64,000 nucleotides of DNA from Pelagerythrobacter rhizovicinus (GCF_004135625.1 NZ_SDPV01000002.1:186001-250000), one strand, 5' to 3'. Shown: positions 17,812 to 27,509, numbered from the stretch's first letter. The notes: generated by a model from the sequence alone, not told the origin. Numbers and translations are program-made.

Positions 17812-19509
17812 ATGATCCGTCTCGTCCCTTCCATCCTCGCCCTTGCCGCCGGCTGCTGGAGCGCCGCGGCCGCGGCCGACACGCTGGTCGACAACATCCA
17901 GGGCGTCACGATCGACGAGGATGGCAGGATCGACAACTTCACCGGCCTGGTGATCGGCGACGACGGGCGCATCCGGGAAGTGCTCGACCGGCGCGACAAG
18001 CGCCCGCGCGACATCGACTTCCAGGTCGACGGCGACGGCCGCTTCGTGATCCCGGGCATGATAGACTCGCACCTTCACGTGATGGGGCTCGGCTTTGCGG
18101 CGCTTACCCTCGACCTGTCGGATACGAACTCGCTCGAGGAGGCGCAGGCCAGGATCGCGGACTATGCCGCGGCCAATCCGGGGAGACGGTGGATCATCGG
18201 GCGCGGATGGAATCAGGTGAAGTGGGGCCTCGACCGTTTTCCCACCGCGGCCGAGCTCGACGCCGCAGTGGCCGATCGCCCGGTATGGCTCGAGCGCGTC
18301 GACGGTCATGCCGGCTGGGCCAACTCGGAAGCCATGCGACTCGCGGGCGTCGGCGCGGCCACCGCCGATCCCGCCGGCGGGCGGATCGACCGAGTCGCGG
18401 GAACGCGCGAGCCGGCCGGGGTCTTCGTGGACGCCGCGACGGAGCTCGTCGCATCCAAAGTGCCCGTGCCGCGCCCCGGAGATCGCGATCTGGCACTTCG
18501 GAAAGCGCAAGACATCCTGCTGCGCATGGGCGTTACCGCTGTGGCCGACATGGGAACCACGATCGACGACTGGCAGTCCTATCGCCGGGCGGGCGACGGC
18601 GGCTGGCTCAAGGTCCGGATCATGGCCTATGCCTCGGGGACGAACGCGATGGAGCTGATCGGCGGCCCTGCGCCCTCCCCCTGGCTCTATCGCGACAAGC
18701 TGCGTCTCAACGGCGTCAAGATCTACCTCGACGGGGCGCTCGGCTCGCGCGGAGCGTGGCTCAAGCAGCCCTATGCCGACGACCCCGGCAACACCGGGCT
18801 CCCGCTGCTCACGGGATCGCAGCTACGTAATCTTATGAGCCGGGCCGCGCTCGACAGGTTTCAGGTCGCAGTCCATGCGATCGGCGATGCGGCGAATGCC
18901 GAAGTGCTCGCTGCCGTCGAGGAGTTGTCCGACACTTACGCGGGCGATCGCCGCTGGCGGATCGAACACGCGCAGATCGTCGATCCAGCGGACATCGCGA
19001 AGTTTGGCGAGCACGGGATCGTCGCCTCCATGCAGCCCGTGCACCAGACCTCCGATCGGCTCATGGCCGAAGCGCGCCTCGATTCGGCACGGCTGGAAGG
19101 CGCCTATGCCTGGAGAAGCATCGCGGACGCGGGCGCTACGCTCGTGTTCGGGTCCGACGCGCCGGTCGAATCGCCCGATCCCTTCGCCGGACTGGCCGCT
19201 GCCTTCACGCGGCGCGACGCCGACGGCCAGCCGTTCGCCGGCTGGCATCCGGAGGAGGCCGTCTCGCGCGAGCGTGCGCTCTCCGCCTTCACAAGCGACG
19301 GCGCCTTCGCGGGATTCGCGGAAGGCAGGTTCGGGCGCCTCGTCGAAGGCGAATGGGCGGATTTCGTGATGATCGACCGCGATCCACTGCTGGCCACGCC
19401 GGACGAACTGCGCGCAGCACGGGTTCTCGAAACCTGGGTGGGCGGGGAACGCTATTACTCGGCCGCCGAGGCGCGTGAATCCGCCGAAACCCGCGCCCAG
19501 GCCCGATAA
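17812..19509 (+). CDS. Secreted amidohydrolase of the YtcJ-like (Amidohydro_3) family
   Basis: Metal-dependent amidohydrolase of about 565 residues with a signal peptide (LALAAGCWSAAAAAD). The metal-binding GMIDSHLHVMGLG follows a beta-sandwich. Later motifs are VHAIGDAAN, RIEHAQIV and FGSDAPVESPDPF, which supply the remaining His and Asp ligands. The carbamylated-Lys/Glu site is probably in the KIYLDGALGSRGAW segment. I chose ATG 17812 (preceded by AGAGGA) because the signal peptide begins there. It sits divergently from ilvA. The substrate is unknown; the family hydrolyses various amides and lactams. Confidence 0.88.
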   Translation: MIRLVPSILALAAGCWSAAAAADTLVDNIQGVTIDEDGRIDNFTGLVIGDDGRIREVLDRRDKRPRDIDFQVDGDGRFVIPGMIDSHLHVMGLGFAALTLDLSDTNSLEEAQARIADYAAANPGRRWIIGRGWNQVKWGLDRFPTAAELDAAVADRPVWLERVDGHAGWANSEAMRLAGVGAATADPAGGRIDRVAGTREPAGVFVDAATELVASKVPVPRPGDRDLALRKAQDILLRMGVTAVADMGTTIDDWQSYRRAGDGGWLKVRIMAYASGTNAMELIGGPAPSPWLYRDKLRLNGVKIYLDGALGSRGAWLKQPYADDPGNTGLPLLTGSQLRNLMSRAALDRFQVAVHAIGDAANAEVLAAVEELSDTYAGDRRWRIEHAQIVDPADIAKFGEHGIVASMQPVHQTSDRLMAEARLDSARLEGAYAWRSIADAGATLVFGSDAPVESPDPFAGLAAAFTRRDADGQPFAGWHPEEAVSRERALSAFTSDGAFAGFAEGRFGRLVEGEWADFVMIDRDPLLATPDELRAARVLETWVGGERYYSAAEARESAETRAQAR

Positions 19510-19814
19510 TCGCGCGGGTCGGCGCAAAGGGCGAGAAATCGGCGCCGGTTTAAGGTTTTTGCAAGGTCGACCCGCCAGATGGCGCGGGACGTTCGATCCG
19601 GGATGCCCCGGCAAGCGCGATCGGACGTCGGGAGTCTGATGCCGATCGGATGTCGATGACGTCCGTCGACATCACACTTCGATACGATGCAAGGTGTTAC
19701 AATTGGGTCACAAGTAACGTAAAAATCTAAACGTTATGGGTTGCCAGCAACTTCGGTCTGCCTTAGTGGGGGCTGCGAGTTTGAACGCAAAGAGAGTTCG
19801 GAGGAGACGAATCG
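19510..19814. other. Intergenic region upstream of a small membrane protein
   Basis: No gene found in 305 bases. The last 140 bases are clearly AT-richer, consistent with a promoter. GTTAC (19693) and GTAAC (19715) flank the stretch before the A-rich run GTAAAAATCTAAACG. The ribosome site GGAGGAG lies about 9 bases before the ATG at 19815. A 5' untranslated region of about 80 bases is likely. Confidence 0.5.
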
Positions 19815-20045
19815 ATGAAGTTCCGTAACCTTGTTGCCGCAACGGCAGCTCTGTCCCTGGCGACATCGCCGGCCATTGCTCAGTCGGCTGCAAGCGCCGA
19901 GCGTGTTTCGGCTCCGGTCGAAGGCGAGAGCAAGCTCGCCGGTGGCGGCTCGGGCGTCATTCTCGCGATTCTCGCCGCCGCTGCGGTCATCGCCGGCATC
20001 GTGATCGCCGTCGACGGTGGCGATGACGATCCCGTCAGCGTCTGA
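19815..20045 (+). CDS. Small secreted or single-span protein of unknown function
   Basis: A 76-residue protein with a clear signal peptide (LVAATAALSLATSPAIAQ). After it come a short polar stretch, a second hydrophobic helix (SGVILAILAAAAVIAGIVIAV) and an acidic tail (DGGDDDP). The mature peptide would therefore be about 54 residues, anchored by one helix with an acidic end. It stands alone between an AT-rich promoter region and a strong terminator, which suggests high, independent expression. Similar small proteins occur in sphingomonads but I know of no assigned function. Confidence 0.8.
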   Translation: MKFRNLVAATAALSLATSPAIAQSAASAERVSAPVEGESKLAGGGSGVILAILAAAAVIAGIVIAVDGGDDDPVSV

Positions 20046-20070
20046 TCGACGATCATTGAAGAGTTAGAGA

Positions 20071-20096
20071 ACGGGGCCTCACGGCCCCGTTTTTTT
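20071..20096 (+). terminator. Rho-independent terminator after the small membrane protein
   Basis: ACGGGGCC (20071-20078) pairs with GGCCCCGT (20083-20090) around the loop TCAC, followed by a run of T. Confidence 0.92.
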
Positions 20097-20149
20097 ATGT
20101 CCGGAAGAGATGCAAGGGCCGCGCTTCGCGCCGGCTGCGCGCTCCGCCC

Positions 20150-20953
20150 CTATTCGCTCGGAGGCTCGTCGGACGCCTGCTCCGCATCAGCATCGCCGAT
20201 CGTCTTACGCTCGGAGAAACGCATCAGCATGAGCGATCCTTCGAACAGCAACAGCAGCGGAATCGCGAGGATCAACTGCGATCCCGGATCCGGGGGCGTG
20301 ACAATCGCGGCAACTCCCACAACGGCCACGATGACGTAGCGACGCGCCGCAACGAGCTGAGCGCGCGTAACGATACCCGCCCGATTCAGCAGCAGCAGCA
20401 GAACCGGCAGCAGAAAGCTGATCCCGAACGCCAAAATGAACTGCATCACCAGCGAGAGATAATTGCCGGTGCCCGGCAATGCTTCGATGTCGAGCCCGCC
20501 GACCGTCCCCTCGAAACCGAGAAACCAGCGGAACGCCGTCGGCATGACGACGTAGTAGGCGAGCGCCGCCCCGCAGACGAACAGCACGGGCGTGGCGATC
20601 AAGAACGGCAGGAAAGCCTTCTTCTCGCGCGCGTAGAGCCCTGGCGCAATGAACGCCCACAACTGGTTCGCGATCACCGGAAAGCTGACGAAGAAGGCGG
20701 CGAAGAGCGCCACTTTCAATTCGACGAAAAACGCTTCGTAGAGCTGCGTGTAGATCAGCCGCCCCTGCCCGTCAGGAAAAGCCTGGGTCAGCGGCCGCAC
20801 GAGGAAGCCGAAGATGTCGTCCGCGAAGTAGAGGCAGATTGCAAACGCGACCCCGAGCGCGATCACGCATCGCAGGAGACGCGTTCGCAGCTCGATCAGA
20901 TGGTCGAGCAGCGGGGCCTGCGTTTCGTCGAGATCGCGCAACTGGAAGGCCAT
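20150..20953 (-). CDS. tatC: Sec-independent protein translocase TatC
   Basis: Core receptor of the twin-arginine translocase, which exports folded proteins across the inner membrane. The 267-residue length and six hydrophobic spans fit TatC. The N-terminal PLLDHLIELRTRLLR is the signature that contacts the signal peptide. The Glu in the FFVELKVALF segment and the PVIANQLWAFIAPGLY loop are characteristic. It begins 6 bases after the tatB stop and ends the long minus-strand operon. Confidence 0.96.
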   Translation of the reverse strand: MAFQLRDLDETQAPLLDHLIELRTRLLRCVIALGVAFAICLYFADDIFGFLVRPLTQAFPDGQGRLIYTQLYEAFFVELKVALFAAFFVSFPVIANQLWAFIAPGLYAREKKAFLPFLIATPVLFVCGAALAYYVVMPTAFRWFLGFEGTVGGLDIEALPGTGNYLSLVMQFILAFGISFLLPVLLLLLNRAGIVTRAQLVAARRYVIVAVVGVAAIVTPPDPGSQLILAIPLLLLFEGSLMLMRFSERKTIGDADAEQASDEPPSE

Positions 20954-20959
20954 GGCGGG

Positions 20960-21343
20960 CTATTCCGACTCCGGCTTGCCCAGCGGCAGCCTGGGCTGAC
21001 CGTCGGGTTCGGCCGATGGAGCTTCCGCATCCCGGGACGGGGCCGCGGCCGAGGCAACGCGCGATTCGGCGGCCGTGCTTGCCGATTCGGCGGACTCGCC
21101 CTCCTCGGCCGAATGCTCCGCCATGATCCGCGCGTTCTGCTCGCGCCACTTCTTCTCCATCTCCTCCATCTCCGCTTCGCGGATCATCGTTTCGATGCCG
21201 CTGCGGAAGTGGCCGGAGACGCGCCGGACCTTGCCGATCCACCGCCCCGCGGTACGCAGGGCGAGCGGCAGGTCCTTCGGGCCGATCACGATCACGGCCA
21301 CGATCACGATGACGAGCAGTTCGGTGGCGCCGATATCGAACAT
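20960..21343 (-). CDS. tatB: Sec-independent protein translocase TatB
   Basis: Signal-recognition subunit of the Tat translocase. The N-terminal membrane helix (MFDIGATELLVIVIVAVIV) is followed by the GPKDLPLALR hinge and an amphipathic helix. The rest, about 90 residues, is charged and Glu/Ala-rich, as expected for the loosely structured TatB tail. Position between tatA and tatC supports B rather than A. Confidence 0.95.
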   Translation of the reverse strand: MFDIGATELLVIVIVAVIVIGPKDLPLALRTAGRWIGKVRRVSGHFRSGIETMIREAEMEEMEKKWREQNARIMAEHSAEEGESAESASTAAESRVASAAAPSRDAEAPSAEPDGQPRLPLGKPESE

Positions 21344-21369
21344 GGCTCAGACGGCGCGAAAATTCGGGA

Positions 21370-21621
21370 TCAACGGCTGTTGTCGCGGCTTTCCGCCGGC
21401 TTCGCATCGGTCGCCGCTTCGGATGCCGGCTTTGCCTCGTGGGCCGGGCCTTCGATCCGCGGCGCCGGCTTCGACGCTTTGCCGTCTTCCTCGTTCATCC
21501 CTTCCTTAAAGCTTTTGATGCCTTTGCCGAAATCTCCCATCATTTCGGAAATGCGCCCGCGCCCGAAGAGGACGAGGATGACGAGCGCGATAATGATGAG
21601 CTGCCAGGGGCCGAGCGACAT
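21370..21621 (-). CDS. tatA: Sec-independent protein translocase TatA
   Basis: Pore-forming subunit of the Tat system. The 83-residue protein starts MSLGPWQLIIIALVILVLF, then the FGRGRI hinge and the amphipathic GDFGKGIKSFKEGM helix, then a short charged tail. I chose ATG 21621, preceded by AAAGG, because a longer in-frame reading would run antisense into scpB's end. First of the three tat genes, 73 bases after scpB. Confidence 0.95.
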   Translation of the reverse strand: MSLGPWQLIIIALVILVLFGRGRISEMMGDFGKGIKSFKEGMNEEDGKASKPAPRIEGPAHEAKPASEAATDAKPAESRDNSR

Positions 21622-21694
21622 GGGAAACCTTTCGTTGCTTGGGGGCGATATAGGCCTTTCGACCGCCTTGCGCCAGCGCGGAGCGGGCGCGGAT

Positions 21695-22315
21695 TCACGT
21701 CGAAGGCGCCGTTCGCCCCTGCGTTTCCGTCTCGGAGGCAATATCCTCGCCCGCCGCGATCGCTTCGTAGGCCTCGTCCACCGGATCCAGCAGGCCCGCG
21801 GCACGCAGTTCGTCGATACCGGGCAGGTCGCGCCGCGACTTGAGGCCGAAGTGCTGCAGGAACTCGGGCGTCGTCGCGTAGATCACCGGCCGCCCGGGCA
21901 CCTCGCGCCGACCGGCCGCACGCACCCAGCCCGCTTCCATCAGAACATCGAGTGTGCCGGAGGACGTCTGCACACCGCGGATCGACTCAATCTCCGCGCG
22001 GCTGACCGGCTCGTGATAGGCGACGATCGCGAGCACCTCGGTCGCCGCGCGACTGAGGCGGCGAACCTGCTCGCGCTCGCGCCTCAGGAGGTGCGCGAGA
22101 TCGGGCGCCGTTTGAAAATGCCAGCGTTTGGCGCGCTCGACCAGGCGGATGCCGCGCGGTTCATAGCTGGCGGCGAGTTCGCGCAGCGCCTCACGGATAT
22201 CGCCCGGATCGGCATCGCCGAGATGCCCCGCCAGCGCCTCGACCGTCATCGGCTCCTCGGCGGCGAACAGCGTCGCCTCGATCGCGCGCTGGAGTTCGTC
22301 CACGGCCGCCGTCAC
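21695..22315 (-). CDS. scpB: Segregation and condensation protein B
   Basis: Winged-helix subunit of the SMC-ScpAB chromosome condensin. The 206 residues contain two winged-helix domains, with FAAEEPMTVEALAGHLG in the first and the signature VLAIVAYHEPVSRAEIESIRG in the second. The start GTG overlaps the scpA stop (GTGA). A much longer frame to 22630 is an antisense artefact. The last 30 residues are low-complexity. Confidence 0.95.
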   Translation of the reverse strand: MTAAVDELQRAIEATLFAAEEPMTVEALAGHLGDADPGDIREALRELAASYEPRGIRLVERAKRWHFQTAPDLAHLLRREREQVRRLSRAATEVLAIVAYHEPVSRAEIESIRGVQTSSGTLDVLMEAGWVRAAGRREVPGRPVIYATTPEFLQHFGLKSRRDLPGIDELRAAGLLDPVDEAYEAIAAGEDIASETETQGRTAPST

Positions 22316-23127
22316 GCAGGCGTCCGCCGCAAACGAAGCGGGCCGAACACTTCCTCCTGCGCCAGCTCCGCCTTGCCCATCCGCGCGAGTTCCAGCGCCG
22401 CCACGAAGCTCGATGCGAGCGCCGAGCGGCGCAGGCGCGGCTCGGCGTGGGGCGGCAGGAAATCGCGCAGCTCCATCCAGTCGAGCGTGACACCGAGCAT
22501 CGCCGAGACCCGGTCGAGCGCCGATTCGAGCGTCATAACCGGCCGTTCGCGGACCATGTGGATCGCCGGTGCGGTGCGCGCCTTGACCTGGCCGTAGGCC
22601 TGGACGAGCGCGTACCAGTCGCAGGTCCATTGGGTCGTACGGTCGATCCGCAGGCCCTCCGGCGCGGGCCGAACGAAGACGTCGCGCCCGATCCGGTCGC
22701 GCGCCATCAATCGCGCAGCCGCCTCACGCATCGCGCCCAGCCGCTGGAGCCGCAGCTGCAGCCGCAGCGCAAGCTCTTCGGGGCTCGGGTCCTCCTGTTC
22801 CTCCTTCGGCAGGAGCAGGGCGGATTTCAGATAAGCAAGCCAGGCCGCCATCACGAGGTAGTCGGCCGCCAGCTCCAGCCGCAGCGCCTCCGCCCGCTCG
22901 ATATAGCCGAGGTACTGGTCGACCAGCGCGAGGATCGAGATCGAGCGCAAGTCGACCTTCTGCCGCCGCGCGAGGTCGAGCAGCAGGTCGAGCGGCCCTT
23001 CCCATCCGTCGAGCTCGAGATAGAGCGCAGTGTTCTCGGTCTCGCCCGCCCCGGCGCCGGACCAGCTCTCATCATCGTCGGCATCGGGGCCGGCGGCCAT
23101 ATCGAAGAGCAGGCCGTCTTCGGTCAC
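22312..23127 (-). CDS. scpA: Segregation and condensation protein A
   Basis: Kleisin subunit bridging SMC and ScpB. The 271-residue protein contains the signature WEGPLDLLLDLARRQKVDL and the LAADYLVMAAWLAYLKSALLLP helix. A C-terminal winged helix near the end closes the SMC head. The GTG start overlaps the nagZ stop (GTGA); an ATG ten codons later is possible. The first 30 residues are acidic and probably disordered. Confidence 0.94.
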   Translation of the reverse strand: MTEDGLLFDMAAGPDADDDESWSGAGAGETENTALYLELDGWEGPLDLLLDLARRQKVDLRSISILALVDQYLGYIERAEALRLELAADYLVMAAWLAYLKSALLLPKEEQEDPSPEELALRLQLRLQRLGAMREAAARLMARDRIGRDVFVRPAPEGLRIDRTTQWTCDWYALVQAYGQVKARTAPAIHMVRERPVMTLESALDRVSAMLGVTLDWMELRDFLPPHAEPRLRRSALASSFVAALELARMGKAELAQEEVFGPLRLRRTPA

Positions 23128-24143
23128 GCCGCCTGTCCTGTCAGCGCGAGCAAGGCGTCCCGCTTGGCCAGGAGATCGGCGGCCTCTCCGTCGCTCTCGC
23201 GTACTTGTGTGCCGTCGAGTGCCTGTTCGAGGCGTTTCAGTCCCGGTGCGGGCAAGGCGGGCAGCCGCTCGGCAATCGCCGCCATGTCGTCCATCTTCGC
23301 CCAGCAGTTGAGCACGACATCGCAGCCCGCGGCAATGGCGCGCTCCGCCCTCTCGGGAACCGTGCCGGAGAGCGCCTCCATGTCGATGTCGTCGGTCAGC
23401 AGAAGGCCGTCGAAGCCGATCCGCCCCCGGATCACGTCGTTCACAATCCTGGGCGAAAGAGTCGCCGGATTGTCGGCATCCCATGCGCGGAACAACAGAT
23501 GGCCGGTCATGCCGACCGGCGTGTCCGCCAACGCGCGGAAAGGCGCGAGGTCGGTCTCCAGCTCCGCCTCGCTCGCGGTAACCGTCGGCATCTCCTTGTG
23601 CGTGTCGGTGCTCGAACGGCCGTGGCCTGGCATGTGCTTGATACAACCGGCGACGCCGCCCCGCGCGAGCCCGTCGAGAATCGCGCGTCCGAGGGCAGCG
23701 ACCTGCCTGGGTTCACTGCCCAGCGCGCGATCCCCGATCACGTCGTGCGCCCCTTCCTGGCGCACATCGAGCGAGGGGTGGCAATCGATGGTGATGCCCA
23801 TAGCGGATAGCTCGAGCGCCATGGCCTCCGCATTGACGCGCGCCGCCTCGATCGCGCTTGCCGGCGCGATTTGATAGAGCCGGTCGAACGCGGCGCCGGC
23901 AGGGTAACCGGCCCATTGCGGCGGGCGCAGGCGGGCTACCCGGCCGCCTTCCTGATCGATGCAGACGAACAGACGCTCGCGCCCGTGTAACTCGCGCAGG
24001 GAGTCGGTGAGCGCGCGCAGCTGCTCGCGCGTTTCGCAATTGCGGCCGAACAGGATGTAGCCCGCGGGATCCGCCTCACGGAAGAAGCCGCGCTCCTCGG
24101 CGGTCAGCGTGGCCCCGGACAGTCCGAAAATCGCGGGCGTCAT
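23124..24143 (-). CDS. nagZ: Beta-N-acetylhexosaminidase (GH3), peptidoglycan recycling
   Basis: Cytosolic glycosidase that removes GlcNAc from anhydro-muropeptides during cell-wall recycling, producing signals that can induce beta-lactamases. The family hallmark KHMPGHGRSSTDTH carries the His of the NagZ catalytic loop. The nucleophile Asp is in LLLTDDIDMEAL. FVCIDQEGGRVARL is also typical. I chose ATG 24143, where family homology starts. The stop overlaps the scpA start. Confidence 0.95.
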   Translation of the reverse strand: MTPAIFGLSGATLTAEERGFFREADPAGYILFGRNCETREQLRALTDSLRELHGRERLFVCIDQEGGRVARLRPPQWAGYPAGAAFDRLYQIAPASAIEAARVNAEAMALELSAMGITIDCHPSLDVRQEGAHDVIGDRALGSEPRQVAALGRAILDGLARGGVAGCIKHMPGHGRSSTDTHKEMPTVTASEAELETDLAPFRALADTPVGMTGHLLFRAWDADNPATLSPRIVNDVIRGRIGFDGLLLTDDIDMEALSGTVPERAERAIAAGCDVVLNCWAKMDDMAAIAERLPALPAPGLKRLEQALDGTQVRESDGEAADLLAKRDALLALTGQAA

Positions 24144-24221
24144 GGTTCGCGGAATCGCAGCAATCCGCGCGGGCCGCAAGCGGGGTGGCCAGCTGCGGTG
24201 TGGATAGCGCCTGTGGCCGGC

Positions 24222-24929
24222 TCAGCGCTTGACCTGGCAGGCCACTCCATCGGCCTGCAAGGCGTCGCACAGCCGCCTCGCAGCGGCGACGTCGACTGCG
24301 AGGGCCTGAAGGCGGTAGACGGTGCCGATGTCGGCCCTGCCCTCGACGATGCGATGCTTCACCCCGCTCAGCGCTTCCGTCTGACGCGTGAGGGTGGCCC
24401 AGCCGCGTTGCGCCGTCTCCCGATTGGAGAACGCGCCGACCTGCACCGCAACGCCGGTCGATGCCTCTTCGTCGCCGTCATCCCCGGTGGCTGGCGCACT
24501 CGGCGAGGGTACGTCCTGATCCTGCGCAAGGCGTCCCTCCCGGCTTTGTCCCTCGCCGACCGCCGGCGCGATGTCGCCTGTGCCCCGGGCAACGCGGCCG
24601 CCCGGCTCCTCGGGCCGCTCCTTGTAGGGGCCTTCGGGAGCCTCGATCGTGCTGCCATCGGCCACGAAATCACGGTCGCCCGTTTCCCTCAGCAGATACC
24701 AGCCGCCGCCTAGGAGGACCGCAAGCGCGAGCAGCGCAAGAAGCGCAAAACCCACGACCCTGCCGGCATCGACGCCCTGGCCGTCCTCTTCGTCATCGGC
24801 AGATTCGAGCCACGGCAGCCGCTCGTCGTCATCGAGTTCGAGTTCATGGGTTTCCATGGCCTCGCCGTCTTCTTCCGAGTCGCCGGCCACCGGCCCGCCC
24901 TCTTCGATGTTTCCGCCCCGCCCCGTCAT
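24222..24929 (-). CDS. SPOR-domain membrane protein
   Basis: A bitopic protein of 235 residues. It has an acidic cytoplasmic N-terminus, one membrane span around residues 58-80 (VVGFALLALLALAVLLGGGWYL), a low-complexity periplasmic linker and a C-terminal SPOR domain beginning VAVQVGAFSNRETAQRGW. SPOR domains bind denuded glycan at the division septum. I chose ATG 24929, placed 8 bases after GAGGAG, over an overlapping GTG. The conserved place between argS and nagZ is common in alphaproteobacteria. Partner proteins are unknown. Confidence 0.9.
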   Translation of the reverse strand: MTGRGGNIEEGGPVAGDSEEDGEAMETHELELDDDERLPWLESADDEEDGQGVDAGRVVGFALLALLALAVLLGGGWYLLRETGDRDFVADGSTIEAPEGPYKERPEEPGGRVARGTGDIAPAVGEGQSREGRLAQDQDVPSPSAPATGDDGDEEASTGVAVQVGAFSNRETAQRGWATLTRQTEALSGVKHRIVEGRADIGTVYRLQALAVDVAAARRLCDALQADGVACQVKR

Positions 24930-24931
24930 CG

Positions 24932-26707
24932 TCACATCTCCTCGACGGCCTCCACCCCCAGCAACGCGAGGCCATTGCGAACAACTTGCCCGATCTGCGC
25001 GGCGAGGAAAAGCCTTGCGCCGGACAGCTCGGCATCTTGTGCCACGATGAAGCGTTTCGCCGGGGTATCGTTGCCGAGATTCCAGTAAGCGTGGAACGCC
25101 GCCGCCAGATCGTAGAGGAAGAAGGCGACGCGGTGCGGCTCGCGCGCCTGTGCCGCGGCTTCGACCATGCGCGGGAACTGCGCCGCTTGCTTGACCAGCG
25201 CGAGTTCCTCATCACCCAGGCGAGCGACTGCGTCTGCCGATGGAGACACGCCCTCCGCAGCACCCTTGCGCAGCGTCGAGCTGATCCGGGCATGGGCATA
25301 CTGCACGTAGAAGACCGGATTGTCCTTCGACGCCTCGACAACCTTCGCGAAGTCGAATTCCATCTGCGCTTCGGGTTTGCGGGTGAGCATGGTGAAACGG
25401 ACCACGTCCTTGCCCACTTCCTGCACCACGTCCGCAAGCGTAACGAAGGTACCGCTGCGCTTCGACATTTTCACCGGCTCGCCGCCGCGTAGAAGCTGGA
25501 CCATCTGCACCAGCTTCACGTCGAACGGGATCGGCTTGCCCCCTCTTTCTTCCTTGGCGCCCTCGCTGAGCGCGGCGACGGCGGCCTTGATCCGCTTCAC
25601 CGTGCCCGCGTGATCCGCACCCCAGATGTCGATCAGCGCGTCCGCGCTTTCGGCCTTCTGCATGTGGTAAGCGAGGTCGGCGCCGAAGTAGGTCCAGCTT
25701 CCGTCGCTCTTGCGGATCGGGCGGTCCTGATCGTCGCCGAATTTGGTCGAGCGGAACAGCGGCAGCTCGACCGGCTCCCAATCCTCGGGCGTCTTGCCCT
25801 TGGGCGCTTCGAGAATGCCGTCGTAGACCAGATCGTGCTGGCGCAGCCATGCTTCCGCCTGCGCCGGCTTCCCGGCGCGCTGGAGCTCGGCTTCGGAGGC
25901 GAACACATCGTGGTGGATGCCGAGCAGCGCGAGGTCGGTCTTGATCAGGTCCATCATGGCCGCCACCGCGCGGGCGCGGAATTCGGGCAGCCACTCGCCT
26001 TCGGGTGCATCGCGATACGTGTCGCCGAGTTCCGCCGCGAGTGTTTCGCCGACCGGCTTCAGGTAATCGCCGGGATAGAGCCCTTCCGGGATCGCGCCGA
26101 TGTCCTCGCCCAGCGCCTCACGGTACCGCAGGTGCACCGAGCGGGCGAGCACGTCGACCTGGCCACCGGCATCGTTGACGTAGTATTCGCGAACCACCTC
26201 GTGCCCGGCAAACTCGAGCAGCGCGGCCAGCGCGTCGCCCACCACGGCTCCGCGGCAGTGCCCCATGTGCATCGGCCCCGTCGGATTGGCCGAGACATAT
26301 TCGATGTTGACGCGCGTGCCGGTGCCGAGCGTCGACCGGCCGTAGTCAGCGCCGAGCTCCGCGATCGCGGCCAGTTCGTCGCGCCAGACAGCGTCGGACA
26401 GGCGCAGGTTGATGAAGCCCGGGCCGGCGATTTCGGCGCTTTCGATGTCCGGATCGCGCTCGAGGTGGGCGACGACCTTCTCCGCCAGCGCGCGCGGATT
26501 GGTGGCGGCATGCTTCGCCAGGACCATTGCGGCGTTTGTGGCAAGGTCACCGTGGCTCGGATCGCGCGGCGGCTCGACCGCGACATTGGCCCGCGGGCTG
26601 CCTGCGGGCAGCGCGCCTTCGGCTTCGAGCGCGGCGAGCACGGCATCGACTTTCGCCGCAAAGGCGGCATGCAGGGTCTTGCGTTGGGAAATCTTGTGTT
26701 CGGGCAT
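24932..26707 (-). CDS. argS: Arginyl-tRNA synthetase
   Basis: Class I synthetase that charges tRNA-Arg. The HIGH-like motif is in [13 protein letters not shown] and the KMSKS-like motif is KMSKRSGTF. The C-terminal anticodon-binding domain follows [10 protein letters not shown] and ends with the typical [13 protein letters not shown]. 591 residues from ATG 26707. It heads the run argS-SPOR-nagZ-scpAB-tatABC, with the next gene starting within a few bases of its stop. Confidence 0.97.
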   Translation of the reverse strand: MPEHKISQRKTLHAAFAAKVDAVLAALEAEGALPAGSPRANVAVEPPRDPSHGDLATNAAMVLAKHAATNPRALAEKVVAHLERDPDIESAEIAGPGFINLRLSDAVWRDELAAIAELGADYGRSTLGTGTRVNIEYVSANPTGPMHMGHCRGAVVGDALAALLEFAGHEVVREYYVNDAGGQVDVLARSVHLRYREALGEDIGAIPEGLYPGDYLKPVGETLAAELGDTYRDAPEGEWLPEFRARAVAAMMDLIKTDLALLGIHHDVFASEAELQRAGKPAQAEAWLRQHDLVYDGILEAPKGKTPEDWEPVELPLFRSTKFGDDQDRPIRKSDGSWTYFGADLAYHMQKAESADALIDIWGADHAGTVKRIKAAVAALSEGAKEERGGKPIPFDVKLVQMVQLLRGGEPVKMSKRSGTFVTLADVVQEVGKDVVRFTMLTRKPEAQMEFDFAKVVEASKDNPVFYVQYAHARISSTLRKGAAEGVSPSADAVARLGDEELALVKQAAQFPRMVEAAAQAREPHRVAFFLYDLAAAFHAYWNLGNDTPAKRFIVAQDAELSGARLFLAAQIGQVVRNGLALLGVEAVEEM

Positions 26708-26788
26708 GGCCCGCGCGGTTAGACGAAATGCCGCAAAGCGCAAGCGCCCGCCCCCGCGAGCGCCTACCGTGCGCCGTAGGCTCAGGAC

Positions 26789-27439
26789 CTAGCGCGTGGC
26801 GTTGTAGGTCAGTTGATCCTGCGTGAGCTGGAACCCGACCAGCAGCTCGAAATTCGCGCGGTCGAGCGCCGCCCGGACCTCGGGATCAGCCAGCGGGTCG
26901 AGCGCGGCGTCGGGATCGCCCGGTTCGCGGCGGCGGGTGATCCGCTCGCGAATATCCTCCGGCAGCGTCGCGGCGCCCCGGTCGATGAACGCGCCGGCCA
27001 CACCGCGGCCCTGCGCACGCTCTTGCCCGGCCGCGAAATCGACCACGATGGTGCCTACGCGCTTCGATTGCACGGCTGAGCCGCCGCGCAGGACAGTGGA
27101 GAAGTAGGGAAGCTCGACCCGGCGCGCTTCGCTCGTGTCGGTGCGGCGTGCGAGCACATCGAAGGTCGCTTCTGAATAGATGCGTTCTCCGGTTTCATTG
27201 CAGGTGCTGCGCAGATTGGTGATCGTTGCCGTGACATCGATATTACCAGCCGTGGGCTGGCCGGGGGTTCGGAACAGCGTGACGTCGCCGGTATAATCGG
27301 GCACGCCCACGGCCGGGCATGCGGTGCGCACTGCGGTGATGCCGACGCCCTGGTCGATGACGAGATCGCCTTCGCCCGCGCAACCCGCCAGCGCTGCGGC
27401 AAGGGCGATCGGGGCGAAGAGGCGGCGGCTCGGTTTCAT
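26789..27439 (-). CDS. Putative lipoprotein of unknown function
   Basis: A 216-residue protein with a lipoprotein signal. Basic KPSRR is followed by a hydrophobic stretch and lipobox LAGC, giving lipidation at Cys20. The mature part is beta-rich (VDVTATITNLRSTCNETG region) and ends with a helical QLTQDQLTYNATR. No catalytic motif is seen. It lies 81 bases upstream of argS on the same strand and divergent from ispH. Similar unnamed lipoproteins occupy this spot in related genomes as far as I recall, but I give no function. Confidence 0.8.
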   Translation of the reverse strand: MKPSRRLFAPIALAAALAGCAGEGDLVIDQGVGITAVRTACPAVGVPDYTGDVTLFRTPGQPTAGNIDVTATITNLRSTCNETGERIYSEATFDVLARRTDTSEARRVELPYFSTVLRGGSAVQSKRVGTIVVDFAAGQERAQGRGVAGAFIDRGAATLPEDIRERITRRREPGDPDAALDPLADPEVRAALDRANFELLVGFQLTQDQLTYNATR

Positions 27440-27509
27440 GCAAGGCTTCCTTCGAATTCCAATCTCGCCGCCCTAGCGACGCGCGCGGCAAAGCGCTAGA
27501 GGCGCGGAT

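Noticed and set aside
27440-27509. Possible tRNA or small RNA in short intergenic gaps
   Set aside because: No cloverleaf-like stem pattern or CCA-adjacent TTC loop was found in this or the other gaps; they look like promoters, terminators or hairpin repeats.
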